Of a stretch of DNA of 29,330 bases, positions 7,391 to 14,817 are shown in pieces (within the stretch, counting starts at the first letter, position 1; every line of letters begins with the position of its first letter). Below the pieces are notes generated by a model, which was not told the origin of the DNA, made no database searches, and saw nothing but the letters and a program-made list of their open reading frames with translations. This DNA is from a virus. The DNA lies in IMG/VR virus record IMGVR_UViG_3300022752_000289, positions 1-29,330 of that record; one strand, written 5' to 3'. The position numbers were made by a program, and so were the translations under genes.

Positions 7391-7995
7391 TGTCTATATA
7401 TCAGTTTTTACCCCCCTGCAATTTACTTACTCAACATACTAACTACGTATGGCAAGAAGGTATTTTTACTTCCGAAGAGTTGGATCGAATAGAAAAGATC
7501 GGTGATGCGCTTAAATCTTCAGAAGGCAAAGCGGGAAACAAAAACAATCAAATAGAAACTAATCTGGACGTTAGAAAATGCAAAGTTGCATGGATGGCAA
7601 ACACACCCGAGACAGAATTTGTTTATAACAAACTTGCTGAATATATTAATTTTGCAAACGCAAAATACTATGACTTTGATTTGTTTGGGTTTGTGGAAGA
7701 CTTCCAGTACACCGTCTATGACGGTAGTGAATCACATTACGGTTGGCATTTAGATATGCCTGCATCTGGCAATATGCCATACAGAAAACTTTCATTTGTA
7801 CTGCAACTGTCCGATCCTGCCGATTACGAAGGAGGTAATTTAGAACTATATACATCTTCAAAACCTACGTGCATGGAAAAGAAACGTGGTATTTCACATT
7901 TATTCCCAAGTTACTTGTTGCACCGAGTCACTCCGGTTACGAAAGGTATACGCAAGACGTTGGTAGTGTGGGTTAACGGAAACAGGTTCAAGTGA
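7390..7995 (+). CDS. 2OG-Fe(II) oxygenase (PKHD type), second of pair
   Basis: The ATG at 7390 shares its A with the TAA of the previous gene; 201 aa. The metal-binding triad is visible as H120-L-D122 in YGWHLDM and H178 in LLHRVTPV, with R188 (GIRKTLVVW) ten residues later as the 2-oxoglutarate ligand. FVLQLSDPADYEGGNLEL is the conserved strand before the distal histidine. It belongs to a different subfamily from the oxygenase before it, so the pair is not a simple tandem duplication. Like its partner it is AT-rich. The substrate is unknown; hydroxylation of a protein or nucleotide modification are both possible. Confidence 0.85.
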   Translation: MSIYQFLPPCNLLTQHTNYVWQEGIFTSEELDRIEKIGDALKSSEGKAGNKNNQIETNLDVRKCKVAWMANTPETEFVYNKLAEYINFANAKYYDFDLFGFVEDFQYTVYDGSESHYGWHLDMPASGNMPYRKLSFVLQLSDPADYEGGNLELYTSSKPTCMEKKRGISHLFPSYLLHRVTPVTKGIRKTLVVWVNGNRFK

Positions 7996-8225
7996 TGGAG
8001 ATTGAACATGACATACTGGACTTGATCCGGGACTTACCCGACGAGATCAATGACGCATCGACTACGACGGAGTTCAAGTTCCTCACGGTAGGTAGTGTAT
8101 TGTGGGAATGCCGCGCCGAAATCATTCGGTTGCGACAAGAAGTGGAGGAGTTAAAACATGGCAAAGTTCGTACCCGCGCCCCCAAAAATTCGTACTTGCG
8201 GAGAGTGCAAAAAGACATTCGTTAA
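7995..8225 (+). CDS. Hypothetical acidic protein, 76 aa
   Basis: The ATG at 7995 overlaps the oxygenase TGA (TGATG); the adjacent in-frame GTG at 7992 is a possible alternative. The product is small, with an acidic helical N-terminus (LIRDLPDEIND) and a helical segment IIRLRQEVEELKHGK. The last ~22 codons overlap the next gene in a different frame (68 nt), unusually long for this genome. Either both genes are real or this one is shorter than drawn. No family is recognised. Confidence 0.6.
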   Translation: MEIEHDILDLIRDLPDEINDASTTTEFKFLTVGSVLWECRAEIIRLRQEVEELKHGKVRTRAPKNSYLRRVQKDIR

Positions 8226-8373
8226 CCCCGAGTCTTTCCGTGGTCACAAGTTTAAGTTTGGTGGATGTAGATCAGAAGAAGGTTTGCTTGCCAACAATTA
8301 CAAACTGACCGATAAAGGTTGGAAAATCATAAAGAAGGTGGGGCAAGATGGCGTTCGTTACGCTGGACTTTGA
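8158..8373 (+). CDS. C2HC zinc-finger protein, 71 aa
   Basis: The ATG at 8158 has a good Shine-Dalgarno (GTGGAGGAG). The sequence has a likely zinc site C14-x2-C17-x12-H30-x6-C37, in a finger-like context CGECKKTFVNPESFRGH. The rest, with KLTDKGWKIIKKV, looks like part of a winged-helix. It probably binds nucleic acid. It overlaps the upstream ORF by 68 nt and the DNA polymerase gene by 26 nt, so its translation is likely coupled to the polymerase. Confidence 0.68.
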   Translation: MAKFVPAPPKIRTCGECKKTFVNPESFRGHKFKFGGCRSEEGLLANNYKLTDKGWKIIKKVGQDGVRYAGL

Positions 8374-10216
8374 AACGTACTACGCGAAGGACTTCAGCCT
8401 GTCCAAGATGACGACTGAAGAGTACGTCAATGACGCACGGTTTGAAGTCATCGGCGTTGGTGTGAAGATCGACGACGGTGAAACACGGTGGATAACTGAC
8501 AATGTAGAAGCAGAGTTAAAGAAGATCGATTGGTCAGAGTCAGCCGTTCTTTGCCATAACATGATGTTCGATGGGGCAATCCTTGCGTTCAAGTACGGGA
8601 TAGTTCCTGCGTATTACTTCGACACCCTGTGCATGGCACGGGCGATTCACGGCGTGGATGCAGGGGGTTCACTCGCTGCCCTTGTTACCCGTTACAACTT
8701 GGGCGAGAAAGGCACAGAGGTGGGCAATGCAATTGGTAGACGGCGTAGTGACTTTTCTGGTGAAGACCTTGCTCGGTATGGCAATTATTGTATTAACGAT
8801 GTTGACCTTACCTATAATCTTTTTAATCGGCTTGTTGCGGGGTTTCCTCAACAGGAGTTAGACCTAATCGACATGACGTTGCGGATGTACACGCAACCCG
8901 TGTTCCATGTTGACGAGGCGCTTTTGCTTGGCAGGCTAGATCAGATACGTGATGAGAAGTCTCGCCTGTTAAACGACTTGATCAACGTCCTGAAGGTTGA
9001 TGACGAGGAAGGTGTAAGCAAGAAATTGAGCAGCAACAAACAGTTTGCTGGCGTGCTTGAAGAGTTTGGTGTGTCGCCGCCTATGAAAATCAGCCCAACC
9101 ACGGGCAAGGAGACTTATGCGTTGGCAAAAAACGACGAAGGATTCATCGCCCTTCAGGAACACGAAAACCCCATCGTCCAACAACTCTGCTCTGTCCGAC
9201 TCGGAACTAAGTCAACTATTGAAGAGTCCCGAATCGAGCGGTTCATCGGTATCGGTGCGCGTAACGAAGGACGGCTTCCGATTCCGCTCAAGTACTACGG
9301 GGCGCACACGGGGCGGTGGGCAGGAGCCGACGCCGTAAACTTCCAGAACCTGCCGAGCCGTGACAAGAAGAAGGCCGCACTCAAGAAGTCGGTCGTCGCA
9401 CCACCGGGACACGTGGTAATTAATTGTGACAGTTCACAGATCGAAGCGCGCGTGCTGGCGTGGCTTGCCGGTCAGGACGATGTGACCAAGCAGTTTGCCA
9501 ATGGCGACGATGTGTACTCCATCTTCGCTACTAAGATTTATAAGAAGCCCATCAGTAAAGCGAACCCGATTGAAAGGTTCGTGGGCAAGACCTGCATCTT
9601 GGGATTGGGTTATGGCACCGGAGCGGAGAAACTGCGTCATACCCTTAAGACTCAGCCCCCCGGCGCAGACCTAAAACTTCAGGAATGCGAGAACATCGTA
9701 AAACTTTATCGTGAAACCAACTCCAAGATTCCTGCCCTGTGGAAACAAGCGGACAGGGTACTGAAGGATTTGGTGAACTGGCCCACTGATGACGAAGGTG
9801 ACGCGGGCAAATCATATTATTTAGGAGAGCATAGGTGCCTGTTGGCCGGGCCTATCGGTATAAAATTACCCAATGGCTTATACATCCGTTATCCCAAGTT
9901 ACAAATTGATCCTGATACAAACCGTAAGGTGTACGCATCCCGTAAAGGGGACGTTGATATTTGGGGCGGGGCCGTAGTTGAGAACGTGGTGCAGGCACTC
10001 GCACGGATTATCGTGGGCGAACAGATGCTCATGATTAAAGAAAGATACAGACCAGCCCTTACGGTACACGACGCCGCCGTGATTGTGGTGCCGGAATCTG
10101 AGTTAGATGAAGCACTTGCGTTCATAAGACAAGTAATGTCTACTCCACCACAGTGGGCTAAAGGTTTACCAGTAGCATGTGAAGCCAAGTACGGTCAGTC
10201 ATACGGAGATTGTTAG
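8348..10216 (+). CDS. polA: DNA polymerase I family (family A) with 3'-5' exonuclease
   Basis: This 622-aa phage replicative polymerase acts on the phage genome in the host cytoplasm. The N-terminal DEDD exonuclease shows DFETY (Exo I), CHNMMFD (Exo II) and Y-x3-D in YCINDVDLT (Exo III). The polymerase part has motif A D361-S-S-Q-I-E-A-R, motif B R410-x3-K414-x3-L418-x3-Y422-G and motif C V-H-D575-A-A. There is no 5'-3' exonuclease domain. Two points are of note: the position equal to E. coli Phe762 is Leu418, and motif C reads HDA instead of HDE. The start ATG lies 26 nt inside the zinc-finger gene. Confidence 0.95.
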   Translation: MAFVTLDFETYYAKDFSLSKMTTEEYVNDARFEVIGVGVKIDDGETRWITDNVEAELKKIDWSESAVLCHNMMFDGAILAFKYGIVPAYYFDTLCMARAIHGVDAGGSLAALVTRYNLGEKGTEVGNAIGRRRSDFSGEDLARYGNYCINDVDLTYNLFNRLVAGFPQQELDLIDMTLRMYTQPVFHVDEALLLGRLDQIRDEKSRLLNDLINVLKVDDEEGVSKKLSSNKQFAGVLEEFGVSPPMKISPTTGKETYALAKNDEGFIALQEHENPIVQQLCSVRLGTKSTIEESRIERFIGIGARNEGRLPIPLKYYGAHTGRWAGADAVNFQNLPSRDKKKAALKKSVVAPPGHVVINCDSSQIEARVLAWLAGQDDVTKQFANGDDVYSIFATKIYKKPISKANPIERFVGKTCILGLGYGTGAEKLRHTLKTQPPGADLKLQECENIVKLYRETNSKIPALWKQADRVLKDLVNWPTDDEGDAGKSYYLGEHRCLLAGPIGIKLPNGLYIRYPKLQIDPDTNRKVYASRKGDVDIWGGAVVENVVQALARIIVGEQMLMIKERYRPALTVHDAAVIVVPESELDEALAFIRQVMSTPPQWAKGLPVACEAKYGQSYGDC

Positions 10217-10218
10217 TT

Positions 10219-10704
10219 ATGTTAAGTGGAACACTCAATTCATTCAGAAAGTATTGGCGTGGTATGGCCGAGAAGGACGGTGGGCACTGCCCCGTCTGTG
10301 ATCGGTGGGGTAAGGTCTACGCACGTATTTTGAACAAGACGATGGTCAAGTCATTGATTTGGTTATGCAAAGAACAACAACGTACAAAGTATAAATGGAT
10401 TGATGTGCCCAATACGGGGCCGCGATTCGTAATTCGTAGCAATCAGTTGCCAGTATTAAAGTCGTGGGGACTGGTTGAGCGTTGTCCGAAAGATGCCGCA
10501 GAAGGCGGCGCAAAATACAGTGGGTTGTGGCGACCGACCAATAAGGGTTGGGACTTCTACCACGGCAATATCAAGGTTCCGAAGAAAGCCTTTGCGTACA
10601 ACGATGAGATCGAAGGTTACAGTGAAGAAATAGTTAGCATCCATGAATGCTTTGATACGTACTTTAATTACAGAGAAGTGATGGCAGGAAGGTTTGATGA
10701 TTAA
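10219..10704 (+). CDS. Zinc-binding/winged-helix-like phage protein, 161 aa
   Basis: I chose the ATG at 10219, 2 nt after the polymerase stop, over the TTG at 10210. The N-terminal part has HCPVCDRWGKVYAR, a CxxC knuckle that could be half of a metal site. The middle resembles a winged helix (VIRSNQLPVLKSWGLVER, then WRPTNKGWDFYHG). It probably binds DNA and belongs to the replication module by position. Its end overlaps the nuclease gene by 8 nt. No named family is assigned. Confidence 0.7.
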   Translation: MLSGTLNSFRKYWRGMAEKDGGHCPVCDRWGKVYARILNKTMVKSLIWLCKEQQRTKYKWIDVPNTGPRFVIRSNQLPVLKSWGLVERCPKDAAEGGAKYSGLWRPTNKGWDFYHGNIKVPKKAFAYNDEIEGYSEEIVSIHECFDTYFNYREVMAGRFDD

Positions 10705-11350
10705 TTGGTCATACAGTTCTCTCAAAGACTATCTTAATTGTCCCAAGCAGTATTTCCATACGAAGGTTGCGAAGGATTACACGAAGAAAGTCACTGAACA
10801 GATGCTTTACGGTACCGTGGTACATAAGGCATTGGAGGACTATGTCCGTGACGGCACCCCGTTGGCAAAGAACTACGAGCAATATCAGGCGGCGTTGGAT
10901 GCGCTGCTTACGATCCCCGGTACACGGTATCCCGAGCACAAGATGGGATTGTTACCTGATAAGACCGCATGTGACTTTGACTCCGGGGAGCGTTGGGTTC
11001 GTGGGATTGTTGACCTGCTGATTGTGGACGGTAGCGATGCGTTTATCGTTGACTACAAGACAGGTAGTAACAAGTATCCCGACCCGAAGCAGTTGAAGTT
11101 GATGGCGCTGATGACGTTCGCACACTTCCCTGATGTTAAGGATATCAAGGCAGGATTGTTGTTTATCACGCGCAATTCGTTTGTGCCGGAACAGTACACG
11201 CGAGATCAGATTAATAAGTTGTGGATGGAGTTCGTCCCAAACATTGAAAGATTGAAGTTGTCATACGATAACGATATGTGGCCTGCAAACCCAACCGGCT
11301 TGTGTGGGTGGTGCCCTGTCGATTCATGTAAATTTCATCGGGAGAGATAA
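10697..11350 (+). CDS. PD-(D/E)XK nuclease, Cas4/RecB-like with four-cysteine cluster
   Basis: The ATG at 10697 is preceded by AGGAAGG; 217 aa. RecB-type nuclease motifs are present: YSSLKDYLNCPKQYF at the N-terminus, H43 in GTVVHKALE, D106 in RGIVDLLIVD, and D119-Y-K121 in VDYKTG, with a Gln-containing helix after it. One cysteine near the N-terminus (C15) and three at the C-terminus (C203-x2-C206-x4-C211) are placed as in Cas4 and AddB-like enzymes that bind a 4Fe-4S cluster. Family members degrade or trim DNA ends. Located between the polymerase and the SNF2 helicase, it probably serves phage recombination or end processing. No cas1, cas2 or CRISPR repeats are present. Confidence 0.88.
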   Translation: MINWSYSSLKDYLNCPKQYFHTKVAKDYTKKVTEQMLYGTVVHKALEDYVRDGTPLAKNYEQYQAALDALLTIPGTRYPEHKMGLLPDKTACDFDSGERWVRGIVDLLIVDGSDAFIVDYKTGSNKYPDPKQLKLMALMTFAHFPDVKDIKAGLLFITRNSFVPEQYTRDQINKLWMEFVPNIERLKLSYDNDMWPANPTGLCGWCPVDSCKFHRER

Positions 11351-11605
11351 ATGCCGTATACGAAATCACAGCGTCCGTATAAACACGAATACGCGATGCA
11401 AAAGAAGCGTGGCGAACATGATGACCGCATGGAGCGGCAGCGGGCGCGTCGGTCTTACGATAAAAAAGGTATTAGCCGAAAGGGTAAGGACGTTGCACAC
11501 GTTGTGGCACTCTCTAAAGGCGGTAGCAACAAGACGGGCACTCGGCTAGAATCGCCATCCAAGAATCGTTCGTTCCGTAGAAAACCAAGTGGTGCAATGA
11601 AATAA
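11351..11605 (+). CDS. Small basic HNH-like protein, 84 aa
   Basis: The ATG at 11351 follows the nuclease stop directly. The product is strongly basic. The C-terminal half, GKDVAHVVALSKGGSNKTGTR then NRSFRRKP, matches the layout of short HNH endonuclease-like phage proteins, in which a D-x-H and a later Asn form the metal site. Here the residue before the His is Ala (V-A-H) rather than Asp, and the canonical CxxC knuckles are missing. Catalytic activity is therefore doubtful and DNA binding is more likely. It is followed by the only sizeable gap in the early region. Confidence 0.65.
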   Translation: MPYTKSQRPYKHEYAMQKKRGEHDDRMERQRARRSYDKKGISRKGKDVAHVVALSKGGSNKTGTRLESPSKNRSFRRKPSGAMK

Positions 11606-11781
11606 ATTCACAAGGCGCGAGTGTGAATGGGGAGTCCTCCACTACTTTCTCCCCTCGGTCTGACATATACCGAAACCGCGTCAGTTAACGGCAAGTCCAC
11701 ATCCTACGTGTTACACCTGCGTATGGACTCCTACTTGAGCGTTAACCGGCTGGCCCACGAGACGGGCTTTTAGGAGTTACC
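11606..11781 (+). ncRNA. Non-coding gap with candidate structured RNA
   Basis: This 176-nt stretch has no supported ORF. Complementary arms seen by eye are: GGGGAG 11629-11634 with CTCCCC 11649-11654; CTGAC 11660-11664 with GTCAG 11680-11684, competing with TCGGT 11655-11659 and ACCGA 11669-11673. A long imperfect stem then pairs GTTAACG 11684-11690 with CGTTAAC 11740-11746, CAA 11692-11694 with TTG 11735-11737, GTCCA 11695-11699 with TGGAC 11724-11728, and TACG 11705-11708 with CGTA 11720-11723. A terminator-like hairpin closes the region. It could be a small RNA or a leader controlling the membrane-protein gene at 11782. It is not a tRNA: no T-loop or acceptor pairing is seen. No known riboswitch is recognised. 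Confidence 0.45.
11753..11771 (+). terminator. Weak terminator-like hairpin
   Basis: GCCC (11753-11756) pairs with GGGC (11764-11767) around a 7-nt loop, followed by TTTT. The stem is short (4 bp plus a possible G-T pair), so termination may be partial. It sits just before the AGGAG ribosome binding site of the 11782 gene and after the candidate structured RNA. Confidence 0.4.
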
Positions 11782-11952
11782 ATGACAGTCAATGAAGTTT
11801 TTTATTGGTGCGTAAATTTTTTGAAGTTCTGGGCGGCTCGCCTAGACATGACGTACGAAGAGATTAACGTGTATCTGTTCGTAATTATTTTGCCTGCGAT
11901 ACTCATCGCTCAATTTTTCTTAATCGCAGCGTTGCTGCTACGTAATAAGTAA
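11782..11952 (+). CDS. Small membrane protein, 56 aa
   Basis: The ATG at 11782 has a clear AGGAG (11772-11776) at good spacing. The 56-aa product has an aromatic N-terminus (FYWCVNFLKFW), a short polar stretch with TYEEINVY, then one strong transmembrane segment (FVIILPAILIAQFFLIAALLL) ending in RNK. The TYEEINV-x2-FVI-x2-P pattern resembles small membrane proteins I recall from phages and their hosts; this cannot be checked here. It lies between the structured gap and the SNF2 helicase (12 nt downstream). Confidence 0.68.
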   Translation: MTVNEVFYWCVNFLKFWAARLDMTYEEINVYLFVIILPAILIAQFFLIAALLLRNK

Positions 11953-11964
11953 GTTTGGTGATTC

Positions 11965-13551
11965 ATGCAGTTAATAGAAAACACAGCAGTTAAGTTCAGT
12001 ATTCCTGATAAATTGGCTGATCAGATACATCAGCAAGTCGAGAAGTGTGAGATTGTTGGCAACGGGTACGAGTCAAAAGAAGTCCTGCTTTATTGGGGGC
12101 ACGATGAAATACGTCGAGCCGTTTCAGTTATCGACGAGGCGCAACCCAATACCATACTACCTAAACTGCCGTCGCCTATGCTCCGCGACTACAAGTGGCC
12201 GGGACTGATCACACCGTTTGAGCATCAGAAAGACACGGCGTCTTTCTTATCGCTACGGCAACGTGCGTTCTGCTTCAACGAGGCAGGCACGGGCAAGACC
12301 TCTGCCGCGATATGGGCGGCTGATTACTTGATGAACATGGGTCTCATCAAGCGTGTGCTTGTTATCTGCCCGTTGTCGATTATGTATTCCGCTTGGCAGG
12401 CAGATGTATTCAAGACGGCGATGCACCGCACGTGCGGTGTCGCACACGGGTCAGCAGGCAAGCGTAAGAAAATTATAGAAGAAGGTTACGACTTCACCAT
12501 TATCAACTACGACGGTACGCATGTTGTCTTTCAAGATTTGCTTGCCGCCAAGTTTGACCTGATCATCATTGACGAGGCTAACGCCTACAAGACGGTCAGC
12601 ACTAAACGGTGGAAGACCCTTGCCAAGTTAATTCAACCGACCACATGGTTGTGGATGATGACAGGCACCCCTGCATCACAGTCCCCCATCGATGCGTACG
12701 GTCTGGCTAAATTGGTGTCCCCACAACGTGTACCAAAGTTTTCAACTGCTTGGCGCGACAAGGTTATGTATCAACTCACGCGCTTCAAGTGGCTTCCTAA
12801 ATACACTTATAAGGAAGATGTCTTCTACGCACTACAGCCTGCGGTCAGGTATTCAAAAAAGGACTGCCTTGATTTGCCCCCGCTTGTTTATCAAACACGT
12901 GAAGTACCACTTACGCCACAAGTGCTTAAATACTACAAAGCATTGAAAGCACAACTTTTGATTGAAGCGGCAGGCGAACAAATATCCGCCGTCAATGCAG
13001 CCGCATCGTTACAGAAACTATTACAGATCAGCGGCGGTGCGGTGTATACCGACAAGCATCAGGTTGTTGAATTTGACATTGCTCCGCGACTCAACGCGCT
13101 TAAAGAAGTGCTTGATGAAACGACAAATAAGGTTGTAGTATTTGTCCCGTACCTTCACACTATTGATGTGATCGTGAATTTCTTGAAGAAAGAATCAGTT
13201 ACGAATTCAGTTATCAAAGGTGATGTTAGTGCAAAAGATCGTTCAGTAATCATCGATCAGTTTCAAAAATTAGATGACCCGCGAGTGCTTGTTATTCAAC
13301 CGCAATCTGCCGCGCATGGCATCACGCTAACTGCCGCTGACACGATTGTGTTTTGGTCTCCGGTCATGAGTGTTGAAACGTATTTGCAGTGCATTGGACG
13401 TATTGAGCGAGTTGGGCAGAAGAACGCGATGACAGTCGTGCATCTGCAAGGCTCGGAAGTAGAAAGAAAGATGTACGCCATGCTTCAGGGCAAGGTGGAC
13501 AGTCATCAGAAGATAGTCGATCTGTACAAACAAGAGTTGGAAAATGAGTGA
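11965..13551 (+). CDS. SNF2-family DNA helicase/translocase
   Basis: The protein has 528 aa and the two RecA-like lobes of superfamily 2. Motif I is N105-E-A-G-T-G-K111-T, motif II is IIIDEAN (D203-E204, ending in Asn rather than His/Asp), and motif III is MTGTPASQSP (233-). In the second lobe, QPQSAAHGITLTAAD is motif V and Q-C-I-G-R479-I-E-R482 is motif VI with the arginine fingers. The following VGQK is typical of SNF2. Phage SNF2 proteins are thought to remodel DNA-protein complexes or drive fork remodelling in replication and recombination. The start ATG at 11965 has only a weak ribosome binding site. It overlaps the next gene by 8 nt. Confidence 0.92.
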   Translation: MQLIENTAVKFSIPDKLADQIHQQVEKCEIVGNGYESKEVLLYWGHDEIRRAVSVIDEAQPNTILPKLPSPMLRDYKWPGLITPFEHQKDTASFLSLRQRAFCFNEAGTGKTSAAIWAADYLMNMGLIKRVLVICPLSIMYSAWQADVFKTAMHRTCGVAHGSAGKRKKIIEEGYDFTIINYDGTHVVFQDLLAAKFDLIIIDEANAYKTVSTKRWKTLAKLIQPTTWLWMMTGTPASQSPIDAYGLAKLVSPQRVPKFSTAWRDKVMYQLTRFKWLPKYTYKEDVFYALQPAVRYSKKDCLDLPPLVYQTREVPLTPQVLKYYKALKAQLLIEAAGEQISAVNAAASLQKLLQISGGAVYTDKHQVVEFDIAPRLNALKEVLDETTNKVVVFVPYLHTIDVIVNFLKKESVTNSVIKGDVSAKDRSVIIDQFQKLDDPRVLVIQPQSAAHGITLTAADTIVFWSPVMSVETYLQCIGRIERVGQKNAMTVVHLQGSEVERKMYAMLQGKVDSHQKIVDLYKQELENE

Positions 13552-13951
13552 AACAAATACAGAGCAGTTAGTTGAGACGTATCTCGCTATACGTGGGCAA
13601 CGTGAAAAACTTCTTCGTGAGTATGAAGTTGCCGACGCAGCATTAAAGGTTGATATTGAGAAGTTGGAAGCAGCGCTTCTCTCCGTGTGCAATTCCATCA
13701 ATGCAGATAGCATTAAGACCGCGCACGGAACAGTAATGCGGAAGTTAAACGAACGGTACTTCTGTAGTGATTGGGATAATTTCTACAGTTACGTTTTGAA
13801 TAATGAAGCAGTACAGTTGCTTGAACGTCGCATCCATCAAGGTAATTTCAAGGAACACTTGAAGACCACCGAAGGTGATGGACTCCCACCGGGGGTAAAC
13901 GTGATGCGCGAGTTTGGAGTCACAGTTCGTAAAGCAACCGCTAAGGAGTAA
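13544..13951 (+). CDS. Phage replication-associated protein, 135 aa
   Basis: The ATG at 13544 lies within the SNF2 gene (8-nt overlap). Residues ~6-50 are a long amphipathic helix (coiled coil). Then follow TAHGTVMRKLNERYFCSDWDNFYSYV, a helix LLERRIHQGNFKEHL, and the end GLPPGVNVMREFGVTVRKA. The domain order resembles siphovirus Gp157-like proteins, which sit beside ssDNA-binding protein genes. The identification is weak, but the context (SNF2 before, putative ssDNA-binding protein after) supports a role in replication or recombination. Confidence 0.65.
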   Translation: MSETNTEQLVETYLAIRGQREKLLREYEVADAALKVDIEKLEAALLSVCNSINADSIKTAHGTVMRKLNERYFCSDWDNFYSYVLNNEAVQLLERRIHQGNFKEHLKTTEGDGLPPGVNVMREFGVTVRKATAKE

Positions 13952-13956
13952 TTACA

Positions 13957-14808
13957 GTGAGTAACGATATTATTGCTAGTTTGAAGAACAACATGGCCCT
14001 CGCTCAGACGGGTGGGGTGGACGACGATACCCGTGCAGTAGCCGGTGGTAGCGGCAACGTTTCCAAGCGTATCTCCATCAAGGGCGGCGTGTTCCGCAAG
14101 ATGGCAGGTGGCAAGGAGATCGGTGCCATCGAAGACCGTCACATGAACGTGATCTTCGTGAAGATGGCGCACAACGCGAGCCGCACTTACTACACGGGTG
14201 CGTACAAGGAAGGCGAGAAGGTCGCCCCTGTTTGTTGGTCGTCGGACTCCAAGACCCCCGATGCTGAGGTTAAGAACCCGCAGTCTTCTTCGTGTGAGAC
14301 TTGTCAGTTCAGCGCCAAGGGTTCGGGTCAAGGTGGCACGGGTGCTGCCTGCCGTCTGTCGTGGCGTACTGCTGTAGTTCTCCCGCAGGATGCGGGCGGT
14401 GATGTGATGCAGTTGGTGCTTCCGGCTACGTCGGTGTTCGGTAAGGAAGAAGGTGGCAAGTACCCGTTCCGCGAGTACATCCGTCTGCTTGCCAATAACA
14501 ACATCAGCGCAGGTCGCGTCATTACCAAGATGCAGTTCGACACGAAGTCGCCTGTACCGAAGTTGTTGTTCTCGCCTGTTGGTGCGGTTCCTGAAGAAGA
14601 CGTTGAAGCGATCATGCGTCAGAAGGAATCTAACGCCGCAGATAACGCAGTCAAACTGACTGTCTTCCAAACTGACGAGGCCGCTGCCCCCGCCGCGCCG
14701 AGCAGTGAAGCAACGGAAGCCGAGCCGAAACTCCGCGAGACCGGCAAGAAGGCCGATGGCGGCAACGGTGACGTAGCCGACGTTGTAAAGAAGTGGGCGA
14801 AGAAGTAA
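13957..14808 (+). CDS. Putative zinc-binding phage ssDNA-binding protein
   Basis: The GTG at 13957 has a strong AAGGAG Shine-Dalgarno (13943-13948). The 283-aa protein has a central zinc-ribbon-like set C93-x19-C113-x2-C116-x15-C132 (VCWSSD, SCETCQF, GAACRLSW), then a beta-rich region. Its C-terminus is a low-complexity Ala/Glu stretch followed by a basic KKWAKK end. Similar zinc-containing proteins beside phage polymerase and recombination genes are treated as ssDNA-binding proteins; this is family-level inference. Codon choice (AAG, GGC, ATC, TTC) is distinctly more biased and GC-richer than in its neighbours, as in genes expressed at high level. That would suit a stoichiometric DNA-coating protein. 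Confidence 0.65.
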   Translation: MSNDIIASLKNNMALAQTGGVDDDTRAVAGGSGNVSKRISIKGGVFRKMAGGKEIGAIEDRHMNVIFVKMAHNASRTYYTGAYKEGEKVAPVCWSSDSKTPDAEVKNPQSSSCETCQFSAKGSGQGGTGAACRLSWRTAVVLPQDAGGDVMQLVLPATSVFGKEEGGKYPFREYIRLLANNNISAGRVITKMQFDTKSPVPKLLFSPVGAVPEEDVEAIMRQKESNAADNAVKLTVFQTDEAAAPAAPSSEATEAEPKLRETGKKADGGNGDVADVVKKWAKK

Positions 14809-14817
14809 GGAGTAGCC

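Noticed and set aside
10697-11350. CRISPR-associated Cas4 with an adaptation module
   Set aside because: No repeat-spacer array and no cas1 or cas2 is present; phages often carry such nucleases alone.
11606-11781. tRNA or tmRNA in the non-coding gap
   Set aside because: No acceptor pairing, no GTTCRA T-loop and no CCA context can be found, despite several hairpins.
13837-14670. 277-aa reverse-strand ORF antisense to the ssDNA-binding-like gene
   Set aside because: It lies over a well-supported + strand gene with strong codon bias, which leaves the opposite strand free of stops. Its translation is Thr/Arg/Leu-rich without any domain.
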